This document shows, one piece after another, positions 16,236-25,483 of a stretch of 32,732 nt of DNA. The notes below the pieces were generated by a model, which was not told the DNA's origin, did no database searches, and was given only the letters and a program-made list of their open reading frames with translations. The position numbers and the translations under genes were made by a program. This DNA comes from Mycobacterium sp. (GTDB lineage Bacteria; Actinomycetota; Actinomycetes; Mycobacteriales; Mycobacteriaceae). The DNA is taken from the NCBI GenBank assembly GCA_025965555.1, contig JAOPWT010000571.1, forward strand, positions 1-32,732, read 5' to 3'. How positions within the stretch are numbered: position 1 is the first letter of the stretch; every line of letters starts with the position of its first letter.

Positions 16236-17414
16236 TCAGTACATCACCATGTCGGGTTCGAGTTGTCGCGCCCAGGCCACGATTCCGCCCTGCAGGTGCA
16301 GCGCGTCGGCGAATCCGGCCTTCTTCACCGCTGCGAGCGCCTCGGCGGAGCGGACACCGGTCTTGCAGTACAACACCGGCGTGCGGTCGTGCGGCAGCTT
16401 CGTCAGGCCGTCGCCCGCCTCGAGCGCGGACTTCGGGATCAGTTCGGCGCCCTCGATGTGGTTGATGTCCCATTCGACGGGCTCCCTGACGTCGATAAGC
16501 GCGACCTTGCGGCCGGAGTCGAGCATCTCCCGCAGCTCGCGCGGCGTGATCGTCGAATCGACGGCCGCCTCGGCCGCCTCGTCGGACACCACGCCGCAGA
16601 ACGCCTCGTAGTCGATGAGTGCGGTGATCTTCGGCGTTTCGGGATCCTTGCGGATCCTGATGGTGCGATACGACATGTCGAGTGCGTCGTACACCATGAG
16701 CCTGCCCAGCAGCGGGTCACCGATACCCGTCAGCAGCTTGATGGCCTCGGTGCCCATCACCGATGCGATCGAGGCGCACAGGATGCCGAGTACGCCACCC
16801 TCGGCGCAGGACGGGACCATTCCGGGTGGTGGCGGTTCGGGATACAGGTCGCGGTAATTCAGGCCGAGACCGTTGGGCGCGTCCTCCCAGAACACCGACA
16901 CCTGGCCCTCGAAGCGGTAGATCGAGCCCCATACGTAGGGCTTGCCCGCCAGCACCGCGGCGTCGTTGACCAGGTAGCGGGTCGCGAAGTTGTCCGTGCC
17001 GTCGAGGATCAGGTCGTACTGCGCGAACAGGTCGATGGCATTGTCGGGCTCGAGCCGCACTTCGTGCAGTCGCACGTCGACCAGGGGGTTGATCTCCTTG
17101 ATCGAGTCCCTGGCGCTCTGGGCCTTGGACCGGCCGACGTCGGACTGGCCGTGGATGATCTGGCGCTGCAGATTGGACTCGTCGACGACGTCGAACTCCA
17201 CGATGCCGATGGTCCCCACCCCGGCGGCGGCCAGGTACAGCAGCGCGGGTGAGCCGAGTCCACCCGCGCCGATGACAAGCACCCTGGCGTTCTTGAGACG
17301 CTTCTGCCCGTCGACGCCCAGGTCGGGAATGATCAGGTGGCGGCTGTAGCGCGAAACCTCTTCACGTGTGAGCTTTGCCGCGGGCTCAACCAGCGGCGGT
17401 AGCGATGTTGACAC
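16236..17414 (-). CDS. moeZ: MoeZ, E1-like adenylyltransferase-sulfurtransferase
   Basis: This 392-residue fusion has an N-terminal MoeB/ThiF adenylating domain (GAGGLG at 49-54, NLQRQ at 81-85, DGTDNFATRY at 138-147) and a C-terminal rhodanese domain (about 288-390). The persulfide-carrying Cys350 sits in the loop YCKTGVRS. MoeZ adenylates the C-terminus of ubiquitin-like sulfur carriers (MoaD-type, CysO) and loads sulfur onto them, serving molybdenum-cofactor and cysteine synthesis. The paired CxxC zinc motifs of E. coli MoeB are not seen. The GTG at 17414 has an ideal GAGGAG 7 nt upstream and gives exactly the known family length; the longer frame to 17471 is not needed. Confidence 0.96.
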   Translation of the reverse strand: MSTSLPPLVEPAAKLTREEVSRYSRHLIIPDLGVDGQKRLKNARVLVIGAGGLGSPALLYLAAAGVGTIGIVEFDVVDESNLQRQIIHGQSDVGRSKAQSARDSIKEINPLVDVRLHEVRLEPDNAIDLFAQYDLILDGTDNFATRYLVNDAAVLAGKPYVWGSIYRFEGQVSVFWEDAPNGLGLNYRDLYPEPPPPGMVPSCAEGGVLGILCASIASVMGTEAIKLLTGIGDPLLGRLMVYDALDMSYRTIRIRKDPETPKITALIDYEAFCGVVSDEAAEAAVDSTITPRELREMLDSGRKVALIDVREPVEWDINHIEGAELIPKSALEAGDGLTKLPHDRTPVLYCKTGVRSAEALAAVKKAGFADALHLQGGIVAWARQLEPDMVMY

Positions 17415-17532
17415 CGGGTCGCTCCTCGATTCGACGTGAGGCCTCGTGAAGATCACACCAGGCTCACCCATTCAACGGCAATCCTCGGCCTTACCTTCCC
17501 GGCGGTCAACGCTTCGCGGGGGTTCGGGAGGG

Positions 17533-18564
17533 TCAGGCGATCGGATACGGCCACGGATTGAAGCGACACGTCTTGCCGTCGGCCTGGACCGACTCCGGGT
17601 CGAATCTCGCGTCGTCGTCATTGCTGGTCGAGAACGTCTGCTGCATCATCACCGGCGCCAGCGCGCCGTTGTCGGCGCAGGGCTCGTGCTTCTGGTAGCC
17701 GATGGCGTGCCCGACCTCGTGGTTGATTAGGTACTGACGGTAGGAGCCGACGTCGCCCTGGAAGGGAACCGCGCCGCGCACCCAGCGGGCCTCGTTGACG
17801 AACACCCTGGGCTGGTCGCTCAGGTAGGCCGGGTTGTAGCAGGACGCCTCGAGGGGAATGTCGTAACCGCAGCCCTCACGCACCGTCATGGGCGATGTCA
17901 GCGAGACGCGGAAGTCCGGCGTTTGCGACGGATCGTCGATGCGGGTGAACGCGATCTGCGGGTTGTGCGTCCAGCTCTTCGGGTTGGTCAGGGTCTCGCT
18001 GACCATCCGGGCGAAGGCCTCGTCACCACCCATCGACGTGGTGTCGACGCCGTCCTCGACCTCGACCGTGTAGGTGAAGGACTTGGTGGTGCCCGCGCCG
18101 ACCTTGTTCGCCGTGCCCGGCACGACGTGCCACGTCTTGGCTCCCGACTCGGTGAACGGACCGCCTTCGGGCAGGATGCCCGTCGGCAGGTTGGCGTCGA
18201 ACTGGGTCATGCCCTTGGGCGGGGCACCGATGATCCCTGTGCTGGTCGCCCCGATGGTCGGCGGACCCTGGGCGGGCCCCTCGGCAGTGACCGGTGCGGG
18301 GGCGCCCGTGCTCGTCAGCGTCTGATAGACCACCAGCACGGTGATCACCGCGAGGATCGGCAGGGCATAGGCGCGCCAGCCGTAGGTGGACACGAACCGT
18401 CCCAGCCATGACTGCTTGCGCCACTGCTGGTGCTCGTCGCGGTTGGCCCGCATCCGCCCGCCGTCGTCGGCAAGGGGATCGCGCTGCGCGCGCAAGGGTT
18501 CCCTCCACTCGTTGCGCAGCACGGGCTGACGACCGCCCCCGCGACGCCCCGGGTCGTAGGTCAC
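17533..18564 (-). CDS. DUF3152 membrane-anchored metalloprotease-like protein (Rv3207c-like)
   Basis: This 343-residue protein has an Arg-rich cytoplasmic N-terminus and one TM segment (about 66-82, AYALPILAVITVLVVY). A Pro/Thr-rich linker and a large outer domain follow. The outer domain contains HEVGHAIGYQKH, an HExxHxxGxxxH zinc motif of the metzincin type, followed by a Met-containing stretch (APVMMQQT) that could be the Met-turn. Four cysteines could form disulfides. These features suggest a secreted-side zinc protease, although the DUF3152 family has no assigned substrate. The GTG at 18564 is the likely start. The 118 nt between it and moeZ contain nothing I can assign. Confidence 0.85.
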   Translation of the reverse strand: MTYDPGRRGGGRQPVLRNEWREPLRAQRDPLADDGGRMRANRDEHQQWRKQSWLGRFVSTYGWRAYALPILAVITVLVVYQTLTSTGAPAPVTAEGPAQGPPTIGATSTGIIGAPPKGMTQFDANLPTGILPEGGPFTESGAKTWHVVPGTANKVGAGTTKSFTYTVEVEDGVDTTSMGGDEAFARMVSETLTNPKSWTHNPQIAFTRIDDPSQTPDFRVSLTSPMTVREGCGYDIPLEASCYNPAYLSDQPRVFVNEARWVRGAVPFQGDVGSYRQYLINHEVGHAIGYQKHEPCADNGALAPVMMQQTFSTSNDDDARFDPESVQADGKTCRFNPWPYPIA

Positions 18565-18674
18565 CGAACCAGGATGGCACAGCTCGAGCCATCACCGGCT
18601 TTGGCGCGCCACCCGCCCACGGCCGCAGATGACGCGCCGGCTCGGTGAGCGGTAGTAGTGTCGGTTCGATGAGT

Positions 18675-19689
<1,015 letters not shown>

Positions 19690-19888
19690 GTGAACCCTTC
19701 CCTTCGATGTTCGTTCTCTTGAGCAGGCTAGTGGACGGGTCACGTCATGCGCGTCGGCGGTGGCGCCACTTCGCGGACAGCGAAGCGGCGGCGCCGTCGA
19801 ATCTTGCCGAAGAACGGTGACGTCCAACCGAGTCCGGACCGTGACCTCACCGCAGGCGCGCCAACCTCATCTGTCACTTCAGCCTCGC

Positions 19889-19894
19889 TAGCAT
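19889..19894 (+). promoter_or_regulatory. Candidate -10 element of the MmpS-like gene
   Basis: TAGCAT fits TANNNT and lies 36 nt before the start of the MmpS-like gene, in the 241-bp gap between two divergent genes. The rest of that gap shows nothing that I can assign. No convincing -35 was found. Confidence 0.3.
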
Positions 19895-19930
19895 CGCGGA
19901 ATCAACGAAAACGACCAACGGGATAGCGGT

Positions 19931-20731
19931 ATGGACAGGCCTTACTCCACGCATTCGAGGACGTCGACGACAGCGCGCAACGCGGGGTCCCGGCGCACCG
20001 GCGGCTACACCGCCGTCGAAACCGACGTCGTCGACGGCGGCGCCGCATACCGACGCCGCACCGACTTCCACGATGACGGCGACGTCCACGACTACGACGC
20101 GTACGACGACCACGATGCGTACGAGGACGTCGACGACATCTACGAGTACGAAGATCCCATCGACCGCCGATGGATCTGGGTCGCGGGCGTCGCGGGCGCG
20201 ATCCTGCTGATCGCCATCATCTGCACCGTCGTCATCCTCGGCGGCGGAGACAGCGGTTCGGTATCCAAGACGGTCGCCGCGCCGACGCCAACGACGGCGG
20301 CTCAGGACGCGGTGACCACCGCTGCGCCCGTCAGGACCTCGGCGGCGCCTCCCCCGGCGCCGGTGGCCCCACTGTCACCCGAGACCGTCACCACGGTCGC
20401 GCCGAGTGCGACCGCCCCCGCCAGCGCCGTCCCGGCTCCGACCGAGGTCGCGCCCCCGTCGCCGCGGACGATCACCTACACGGTGACGGGCAGTAGGCCG
20501 CTCCTTGACTTGGTCACCGTCGTCTACACCGATGCCCAGGGCGCGCTGCAGACGGAGTTCAACGTCGCGCTGCCATGGGCGCGGACCGTGACCTTGGATC
20601 CCGGCGTGGAACTGAAGTCCGTCATTGCGACCAGCCTGACCGGTCAGCTGAACTGCGCGGTGACCGATTCGACCGGCGCAACGATCGTCGCCCAGAACAC
20701 CAACTCGATGATCGCGACCTGCACCAAGTAG
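19931..20731 (+). CDS. MmpS-like membrane-anchored protein (Rv3209-like)
   Basis: This 266-residue protein has three parts. A cytoplasmic N-terminus is extremely rich in Asp and Tyr (about 45-75). One TM helix follows (about 81-103, WIWVAGVAGAILLIAI...). A long Pro/Ala/Thr linker (about 108-178) leads to a C-terminal MmpS-type domain (ITYTVTGS, TVVYTDAQGALQTEFNVALPW, TGQLNCAVTD) with two cysteines that could pair. MmpS proteins work with MmpL lipid transporters, but no mmpL gene is adjacent, so this is an orphan. A weak GGGA lies before the ATG. It converges on the ferritin-like gene with 8 nt between. Confidence 0.82.
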   Translation: MDRPYSTHSRTSTTARNAGSRRTGGYTAVETDVVDGGAAYRRRTDFHDDGDVHDYDAYDDHDAYEDVDDIYEYEDPIDRRWIWVAGVAGAILLIAIICTVVILGGGDSGSVSKTVAAPTPTTAAQDAVTTAAPVRTSAAPPPAPVAPLSPETVTTVAPSATAPASAVPAPTEVAPPSPRTITYTVTGSRPLLDLVTVVYTDAQGALQTEFNVALPWARTVTLDPGVELKSVIATSLTGQLNCAVTDSTGATIVAQNTNSMIATCTK

Positions 20732-20739
20732 CGGTCGAA

Positions 20740-21447
20740 CTAGCCGAGGCCGAGTTCGTGGACCCGCCTGTTGTGCGTGTTCTGCAGCCGACCGAAGAAC
20801 TCGGTCAGCTGGCCAAGCCCCTCACCGCTCGAGACGACCAGATCGACCAGTTCGTCGTGCTCGGCGAGCACGTATTGAGCCTGTGTGATGGCCTCGCCGA
20901 GCAGCCGCCGCGACCAGAGCGCGAGGCGATGGCGCTGCTTGTCGCTCGCGGTGACCGCGGCCTTGACCTCCGCCACGACGAACTGCGAGTGACCCGTCTC
21001 CGACAGCACCGCCCGAACGACGTCGGCCGCGTCACCGGGTAGCGCATCGGTGATCTCCAGGTAGAAGTCGGCGGCCAGCGCGTCGCCGATGTAGGTCTTC
21101 ACCAACGCCTCGAGCCAGGTGCTCGGGGTGGTCAGCCGGTGGTAGTTCTCCAGGGCGGACGCGTATTTCGTCATCGCGGAGACGATGTCGACGCCCCGCT
21201 TGGCCAGCGCCTCCCGCAGCAACTCGTAATGGTTCATCTCGGCCGCGGCCATGCTGGCCATGTTGATCCGGCCCGCCAGATTGGGCGCCATCCGCGCCTC
21301 CTCCGTGAGCCGGTAGAACGCCGCCACCTCGCCGTAGGCCAGCAGCGCGAAGAGCTGGTTGACGCCCGCATGCTCGACCGATGCGGCCGTCGTCGCGGGG
21401 TCCACCGTCTGCTCGGGCGAGGCCGCAGGCTGCGTCGGAGTCATCAC
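20740..21447 (-). CDS. Ferritin-like diiron-type protein (Rv3210c-like)
   Basis: This 235-residue, mostly helical protein has a ferritin-like four-helix pattern. Two ExxH motifs, AAEMNHYE (about 69-76) and SETGHSQF, plus upstream Glu residues (AYGEVAAFYRLTEEA) resemble the carboxylate/His ligands of a diiron centre, as in MiaE-like hydroxylases. The substrate is unknown. The start is GTG 21447 or the adjacent ATG 21444. It lies back to back with rhlE across a 255-bp gap. Confidence 0.8.
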   Translation of the reverse strand: MMTPTQPAASPEQTVDPATTAASVEHAGVNQLFALLAYGEVAAFYRLTEEARMAPNLAGRINMASMAAAEMNHYELLREALAKRGVDIVSAMTKYASALENYHRLTTPSTWLEALVKTYIGDALAADFYLEITDALPGDAADVVRAVLSETGHSQFVVAEVKAAVTASDKQRHRLALWSRRLLGEAITQAQYVLAEHDELVDLVVSSGEGLGQLTEFFGRLQNTHNRRVHELGLG

Positions 21448-21510
21448 CCGACTCTAGTCGGACTCGGGCAGGTCGCCGGGCGCGGCGACCGCCGCTGCCA
21501 CCCGGCCAGC

Positions 21511-21516
21511 TATGCT
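21511..21516 (+). promoter_or_regulatory. Candidate -10 element of rhlE
   Basis: TATGCT is a good SigA-type -10 hexamer and predicts transcription from about 21523. That gives rhlE a leader of about 180 nt, unusually long for this compact region. No clear -35 is visible. Confidence 0.5.
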
Positions 21517-21522
21517 GTAGAC

Positions 21523-21702
21523 GGTAAGTGGCACGTCATTCCCCCGCCACTGCCAAGAAATGTGCGTGCACAGTCTCGAACCGTGTCGGTCCGCTTCCTC
21601 GAAGCCATTCAAGAAGCCGAGGCCCCCAACGGCCTTTCGTTGAACTCGTGTGCGCGTGTGGACGCCGCGAGATTGACAAACGAAAGGTTACGTCGGCAAC
21701 GC
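21523..21702 (+). promoter_or_regulatory. Long 5' leader of rhlE with a possible upstream ORF
   Basis: The leader contains a small hairpin (AGTGGC at 21527-21532 with GCCACT downstream). A GTG ORF (21528-21710, 60 codons) starts about 5 nt after the predicted transcript start and ends 8 nt inside rhlE. The predicted peptide carries two CxC clusters (KCAC near the start, VCACG later). Long leaders on DEAD-box helicase mRNAs often serve cold-shock or autogenous control; whether the ORF is translated is unknown. Confidence 0.35.
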
Positions 21703-23274
21703 ATGACTGAAATCAACACCACTCCTCCCAGCACCGATTCAATTACCCCGGACATCGACGTCGTCGTCGAAGCACCCGAGGCAGCTCCCAAGACCACCAC
21801 GTTCGCCGAGCTCGGCGTCCGCGACGAGATCGTGCGTGCGCTGGCCGAGGGCGGCATCGAACACACCTTCGCGATCCAAGAATTGACCCTGCCGCTGGCG
21901 CTGACCGGCGACGACCTCATCGGGCAGGCACGTACCGGCATGGGCAAGACCTTTGCCTTCGGGGTGCCCCTGCTGCATCGCATCGTCACCGACGAGTCGC
22001 GGCCGCTCACCGGCATCCCCCGCGCACTGATCGTCGTGCCGACTCGCGAGCTCTGCCTGCAGGTCTACGACGACCTCGCCAACGCCGCTCGTTACTTGAG
22101 GGTGGACCCTGAAGGGCCTGGCGACCGCAAGCTGGCGGTCACCTCCATCTACGGCGGTCGTCCCTACGAGCCGCAGATCGAGGCGCTGCGCAACGGCGTC
22201 GACGTCGTCGTCGGCACCCCCGGCCGTCTCCTCGACCTGGCACAGCAGGGCCACCTGCAGCTCGGCGGCCTGTCGGTTCTGGTGCTCGACGAGGCCGACG
22301 AGATGCTCGACCTGGGCTTCCTGCCCGACATCGAGCGGATCCTCAAGCAGATTCCGACCGACCGGCAGGCGATGCTGTTCTCGGCGACCATGCCCGACCC
22401 CATCATCACGCTGGCCCGCACGTTCATGAACCAGCCGACGCACATCCGTGCCGAGGCACCGCACTCGAACGCCACCCACGACAGCACCGAGCAGTTCGCC
22501 TACCGGGCCCACGCCCTGGACAAGGTCGAGATGGTCGCGCGCATCCTTCAAGCCGACGGCCGTGGCGCGACGATGATCTTCACCCGTACCAAGCGCACCG
22601 CGCAGAAGGTCGCCGACGAACTCGCCGAGCGCGGCTTCAAGGTGGGCGCCGTCCACGGCGACCTGGGTCAGGGGGCCCGCGAGAAGGCGCTGAAGTCCTT
22701 CCGCACCGGCGAGGTCGACGTGCTGGTCGCCACCGACGTCGCCGCCCGCGGCATCGACATCGACGACATCACCCACGTCATCAACTACCAGATCCCCGAG
22801 GACGAGCAGGCCTACGTCCACCGCATCGGCCGCACCGGCCGCGCAGGCAAGACCGGCATCGCGGTGACCCTGGTCGACTGGGACGAACTGCCACGCTGGA
22901 CCATGATCGACAAGGCGCTCGGGCTCGACAACCCCGATCCGGTCGAGACGTACTCCAGCTCGGAGCACCTCTACACCGAACTCAACATTCCCACCGAGGC
23001 CGCCGGTTCGATCGGCAGGGCTACGCGCAGCACCGAGTCGAAGGACCGGCCGAAGCGCGAATCCCGCGAGAGCGGTGAGCGACCGGCCCGCACCCGGGAC
23101 CGCACACGGCAGCGCACCAGGGGCGGCACCAAGTCGGCCTCCGGGCACGTGGAGAACGGCGAGGCCACGGCGCCCGCGGATGGCGACGACGCACCCGCCG
23201 GTGACTCCGGAAACCCGGCCAGGCGCCGCCGCAGGCGTCGTCGTCCCAACACCGCCGCACCGACGGCCGGCTGA
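21703..23274 (+). CDS. rhlE: RhlE-type DEAD-box RNA helicase
   Basis: This 523-residue ATP-dependent RNA helicase shows the Q-motif (F34...FAIQELTLP, Q59), motif I ARTGMGKT (76-83), PTRELC (114-119), TPGR (173-176), DEAD (197-200) and SAT (228-230). The second RecA domain has TRTKRTAQ, VATDVAARGID and HRIGRTGR. The last 90 or so residues are disordered, basic and end in a run of eight Arg, typical of RNA-annealing tails. It likely unwinds structured RNA in ribosome assembly, decay or cold adaptation. The ATG at 21703 begins MTEINTTP; only AAAGG, 17 nt upstream, could serve as ribosome binding site. Confidence 0.94.
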   Translation: MTEINTTPPSTDSITPDIDVVVEAPEAAPKTTTFAELGVRDEIVRALAEGGIEHTFAIQELTLPLALTGDDLIGQARTGMGKTFAFGVPLLHRIVTDESRPLTGIPRALIVVPTRELCLQVYDDLANAARYLRVDPEGPGDRKLAVTSIYGGRPYEPQIEALRNGVDVVVGTPGRLLDLAQQGHLQLGGLSVLVLDEADEMLDLGFLPDIERILKQIPTDRQAMLFSATMPDPIITLARTFMNQPTHIRAEAPHSNATHDSTEQFAYRAHALDKVEMVARILQADGRGATMIFTRTKRTAQKVADELAERGFKVGAVHGDLGQGAREKALKSFRTGEVDVLVATDVAARGIDIDDITHVINYQIPEDEQAYVHRIGRTGRAGKTGIAVTLVDWDELPRWTMIDKALGLDNPDPVETYSSSEHLYTELNIPTEAAGSIGRATRSTESKDRPKRESRESGERPARTRDRTRQRTRGGTKSASGHVENGEATAPADGDDAPAGDSGNPARRRRRRRRPNTAAPTAG

Positions 23275-23293
23275 ACGAGGTACCCACCTCCCG

Positions 23294-24544
23294 ATGGTCA
23301 AACCGGTATCGATCCCCCGGTCGCTTCGCTCCTGCCCGCCGGAACGCCGCACCAGGGGCGATGTGTTGGCGGCTGCGGCGATCGTCGTGGTGATCGCCGT
23401 CGCCGCAGGACTGATCTGGTGGAGTAGTGACGCGCGGGCGACGATCAGCAAGCCCGCCGCCGCGCCGGTGCCTGCACTGAAGGCGGCCCGCGACGTGCCG
23501 ACCACCCTGCGCGAGCTGTGGACCGCGACCAGCCCGAAGACCACCCGCCCGGTCGTCGCAGGCGGAGCGGTCGTCACCGGCGCCGGGCGCGAGGTGGACG
23601 GTCGCGACCCCTTGACCGGAAACGTCCTATGGAGCTACGCGCGCAACGTGGATCTGTGCGGCGTCACCTACGTGTACAACGACGCCGTCGCGGTGTATCC
23701 CGACACCCGCGGTTGCGGTCAGGTGACGACCATCGACGGTCAGACCGGCCGCCGCCACTACTCCCGCACCGCCTACGCCGACCCCGCGGTGACGCTGTCC
23801 TCGGACGGCTCCACCGTGCTGTCGACCGGGGCTACCCGGTTGGAGCTGTGGCGCTCGGACATGGTCAGGATGATCGGCTACGGCGCGCTGGACGCCAGGA
23901 TCAAGCCCGAGGTGCCCGCCCAGCCGCTGTGCAGAATGGTGTCCGCGGCAGCGAGTTCGGCGGCGGTGTCGGTGCTCCAGGCCTGCCCAGGCCAGGCCGA
24001 CATGCGCCTGACCCTGCTGGTCCCCGCGGACGAGGAGGACGAACCCACCACCAAAATCGTCCGACTCCCCGGATTGCCCGCCGACGCCGACGCGAGAGTC
24101 ATCGCGGTCTCCGGCACGACGACCGCCGTCTACCTTCCGACGCCCAAGCCCGTCGTAAACGTGGTCGACGAGACGGGTACCACCATCGCCAGCACCGCCC
24201 TGCCCGAGCCGGCGTCGTTGCAGGCCAAGGCGTCGCATACGGGTGATCTGGTGACCTGGTGGACCGGTGACAGCGTGATGGTCTTCGACGCGAACGGAAT
24301 GCGCTACAAGTACACGGTCACGCCCGTCAACGGCCAGGCACCCGTTGGTCCGGCCACCCTGATGGCGGGAAAGCTGCTGGTGCCCGTCACCACCGGCTAC
24401 GACGTGTTCGACCCCGAGACCGGCGCCGGAGAAGCGCACATCGCCCTCAAGCGCACCCCCACCGCGACGGCGGTGGTGCCCGGCGTCGCGGGTGCCACGC
24501 TGCTGGAGCAGCGCGGCGACACTCTGGTGGCGTTGGGGTCCTGA
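23294..24544 (+). CDS. Membrane-anchored PQQ/propeller-like protein (Rv3212-like)
   Basis: This 416-residue protein has one TM segment (about 24-43) and then an extracytoplasmic domain with repeated beta-strand motifs (GREVDGRDPLTGNVLWSY, VTTIDGQTGRRHYSR, VFDANGMRYKY, GYDVFDPETG). Such motifs are typical of PQQ-like beta-propellers. Four cysteines may form disulfides. The role is unknown. The start ATG at 23294 lies 19 nt after rhlE, so it is probably co-transcribed. Residues 6-17 (SIPRSLRSCPPE) are encoded by a copy of the dispersed repeat, so the N-terminal tail of this orthologue is repeat-derived. An upstream in-frame extension through rhlE is not supported. Confidence 0.8.
   Translation: MVKPVSIPRSLRSCPPERRTRGDVLAAAAIVVVIAVAAGLIWWSSDARATISKPAAAPVPALKAARDVPTTLRELWTATSPKTTRPVVAGGAVVTGAGREVDGRDPLTGNVLWSYARNVDLCGVTYVYNDAVAVYPDTRGCGQVTTIDGQTGRRHYSRTAYADPAVTLSSDGSTVLSTGATRLELWRSDMVRMIGYGALDARIKPEVPAQPLCRMVSAAASSAAVSVLQACPGQADMRLTLLVPADEEDEPTTKIVRLPGLPADADARVIAVSGTTTAVYLPTPKPVVNVVDETGTTIASTALPEPASLQAKASHTGDLVTWWTGDSVMVFDANGMRYKYTVTPVNGQAPVGPATLMAGKLLVPVTTGYDVFDPETGAGEAHIALKRTPTATAVVPGVAGATLLEQRGDTLVALGS
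23312..23341 (-). repeat. Dispersed repeat copy inside a coding sequence
   Basis: These 30 bp are 29/30 identical to the reverse complement of the tandem unit at 14155-14222. They encode residues of the cytoplasmic tail of the membrane protein that starts at 23294. Confidence 0.85.
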
Positions 24545-25399
24545 CTATACGTCAGGAGCGTACGTCGGCAGCGCCTTGCCCGACTTCCAATATTTGATCA
24601 GCGCGTTGGCGAGCTCACGGTAGGCGTTGGCGCCCTTGTTCTTTCGGCCCGCAAGTACTGACGCCCCCGAAGCACTGGCCTCGGCGAAGCGCACCGTCCG
24701 CGGGATCGGCGGCGCAAGGACCACCAGCCCGTAGCGATCGGCGACGTCGAGCAGCACGTCGCGGCTGTGCGTGGTCCGCGAGTCGTACAGGGTGGGAAGG
24801 GCCCCGAGCATGTGCAGGTCCGCGTTGGTGATCTGCTGGACGTCGTCGACGGTCCGCAGGAACTGGCCGACGCCGCGGTGTGCCAGCGTCTCGCACTGCA
24901 GGGGCACGATGACGTCGTTCGCCGCGGTCAGACCGTTCAGGGTCAGGACGCCGAGCGACGGTGGGCAGTCGATGATGACGACGTCGAAGTGCGCCGTCGA
25001 TGTCGCCGCCGGGGCGGCTCCGGCCGTCGATGTCGCCGCCGGGGCGGCTCCGGCCCCCAACTTGGCGAGCGCCCGCTTCAACGCATACTCGCGACCTGCC
25101 CGCATCAACAGCATCGCCTCGGCGCCTGCCAGGTCGATGTTGGCGGGCAGCAGCGTCATGCCCTCCGACGTCTCCACCAGCGCGGTGTCGGGATCCACGT
25201 CACCGAGGAGCACCTCGTGGATCGAGACCGCGAGCTTGTCGGGATCCTGGCCCAGCGAGAACGTCAGACAGCCCTGCGGATCGAGGTCGACGAGCAGGAC
25301 CCGACGCCCCTCCTCCGCCATCGCCGCACCCAGCGACGCCACCGTCGTCGTCTTGGCGACCCCGCCCTTTTGATTCGCGACCGCTAGTACCCGCGTCAT
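24545..25399 (-). CDS. ParA/Soj-family ATPase (Rv3213c-like)
   Basis: This 284-residue MinD/ParA ATPase has the deviant Walker A QKGGVAKTT (10-18, with both signature lysines K11 and K16), LVDLDPQG (36-43) and VIIDCPPSLG (141-150). It is an orphan ParA: no parB or centromere-like repeats are nearby, so it may position cargo other than the chromosome. Compared with the M. tuberculosis protein that I recall (266 residues), an Ala/Gly/Thr-rich insert of about 20 residues occupies positions 115-136. It is encoded by a perfect 30-bp duplication. The ATG at 25399 diverges from gpm2; the stop abuts the Rv3212-like stop with no base between. Confidence 0.9.
   Translation of the reverse strand: MTRVLAVANQKGGVAKTTTVASLGAAMAEEGRRVLLVDLDPQGCLTFSLGQDPDKLAVSIHEVLLGDVDPDTALVETSEGMTLLPANIDLAGAEAMLLMRAGREYALKRALAKLGAGAAPAATSTAGAAPAATSTAHFDVVIIDCPPSLGVLTLNGLTAANDVIVPLQCETLAHRGVGQFLRTVDDVQQITNADLHMLGALPTLYDSRTTHSRDVLLDVADRYGLVVLAPPIPRTVRFAEASASGASVLAGRKNKGANAYRELANALIKYWKSGKALPTYAPDV
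24993..25052. repeat. Perfect 30-bp in-frame tandem duplication in the ParA-like gene
   Basis: The units 24993-25022 and 25023-25052 are identical. They encode two copies of a 10-residue block (AGAAPAATST) between the last helix of the nucleotide-binding half and the VVIIDCPP strand. The multiple-of-three length keeps the frame. Confidence 0.95.
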
Positions 25400-25470
25400 G
25401 TCTTCCCCGTCGCTTCGCTCGCCCCGAACGTGTTCATCCTGGCACGCGCAACCGCAAATCGTGCGTGCGG

Positions 25471-25476
25471 CACAAT
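25471..25476 (+). promoter_or_regulatory. -10 element for a leaderless gpm2 transcript
   Basis: CACAAT resembles TATAAT and ends 7 nt before the gpm2 GTG, so transcription would begin at or next to the start codon. There is no Shine-Dalgarno, as expected for a leaderless mRNA. Confidence 0.45.
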
Positions 25477-25483
25477 CGCGGGT

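Noticed and set aside
21739-23577. 612-codon minus-strand ORF opposite rhlE
   Set aside because: It is a shadow frame; the DEAD-box motifs prove the plus strand.
24545-25399. Chromosome partition locus (parAB-parS) or replication origin
   Set aside because: The ParA-like protein is alone: no parB, no parS-like palindrome, no dnaA/dnaN/gid context nearby.
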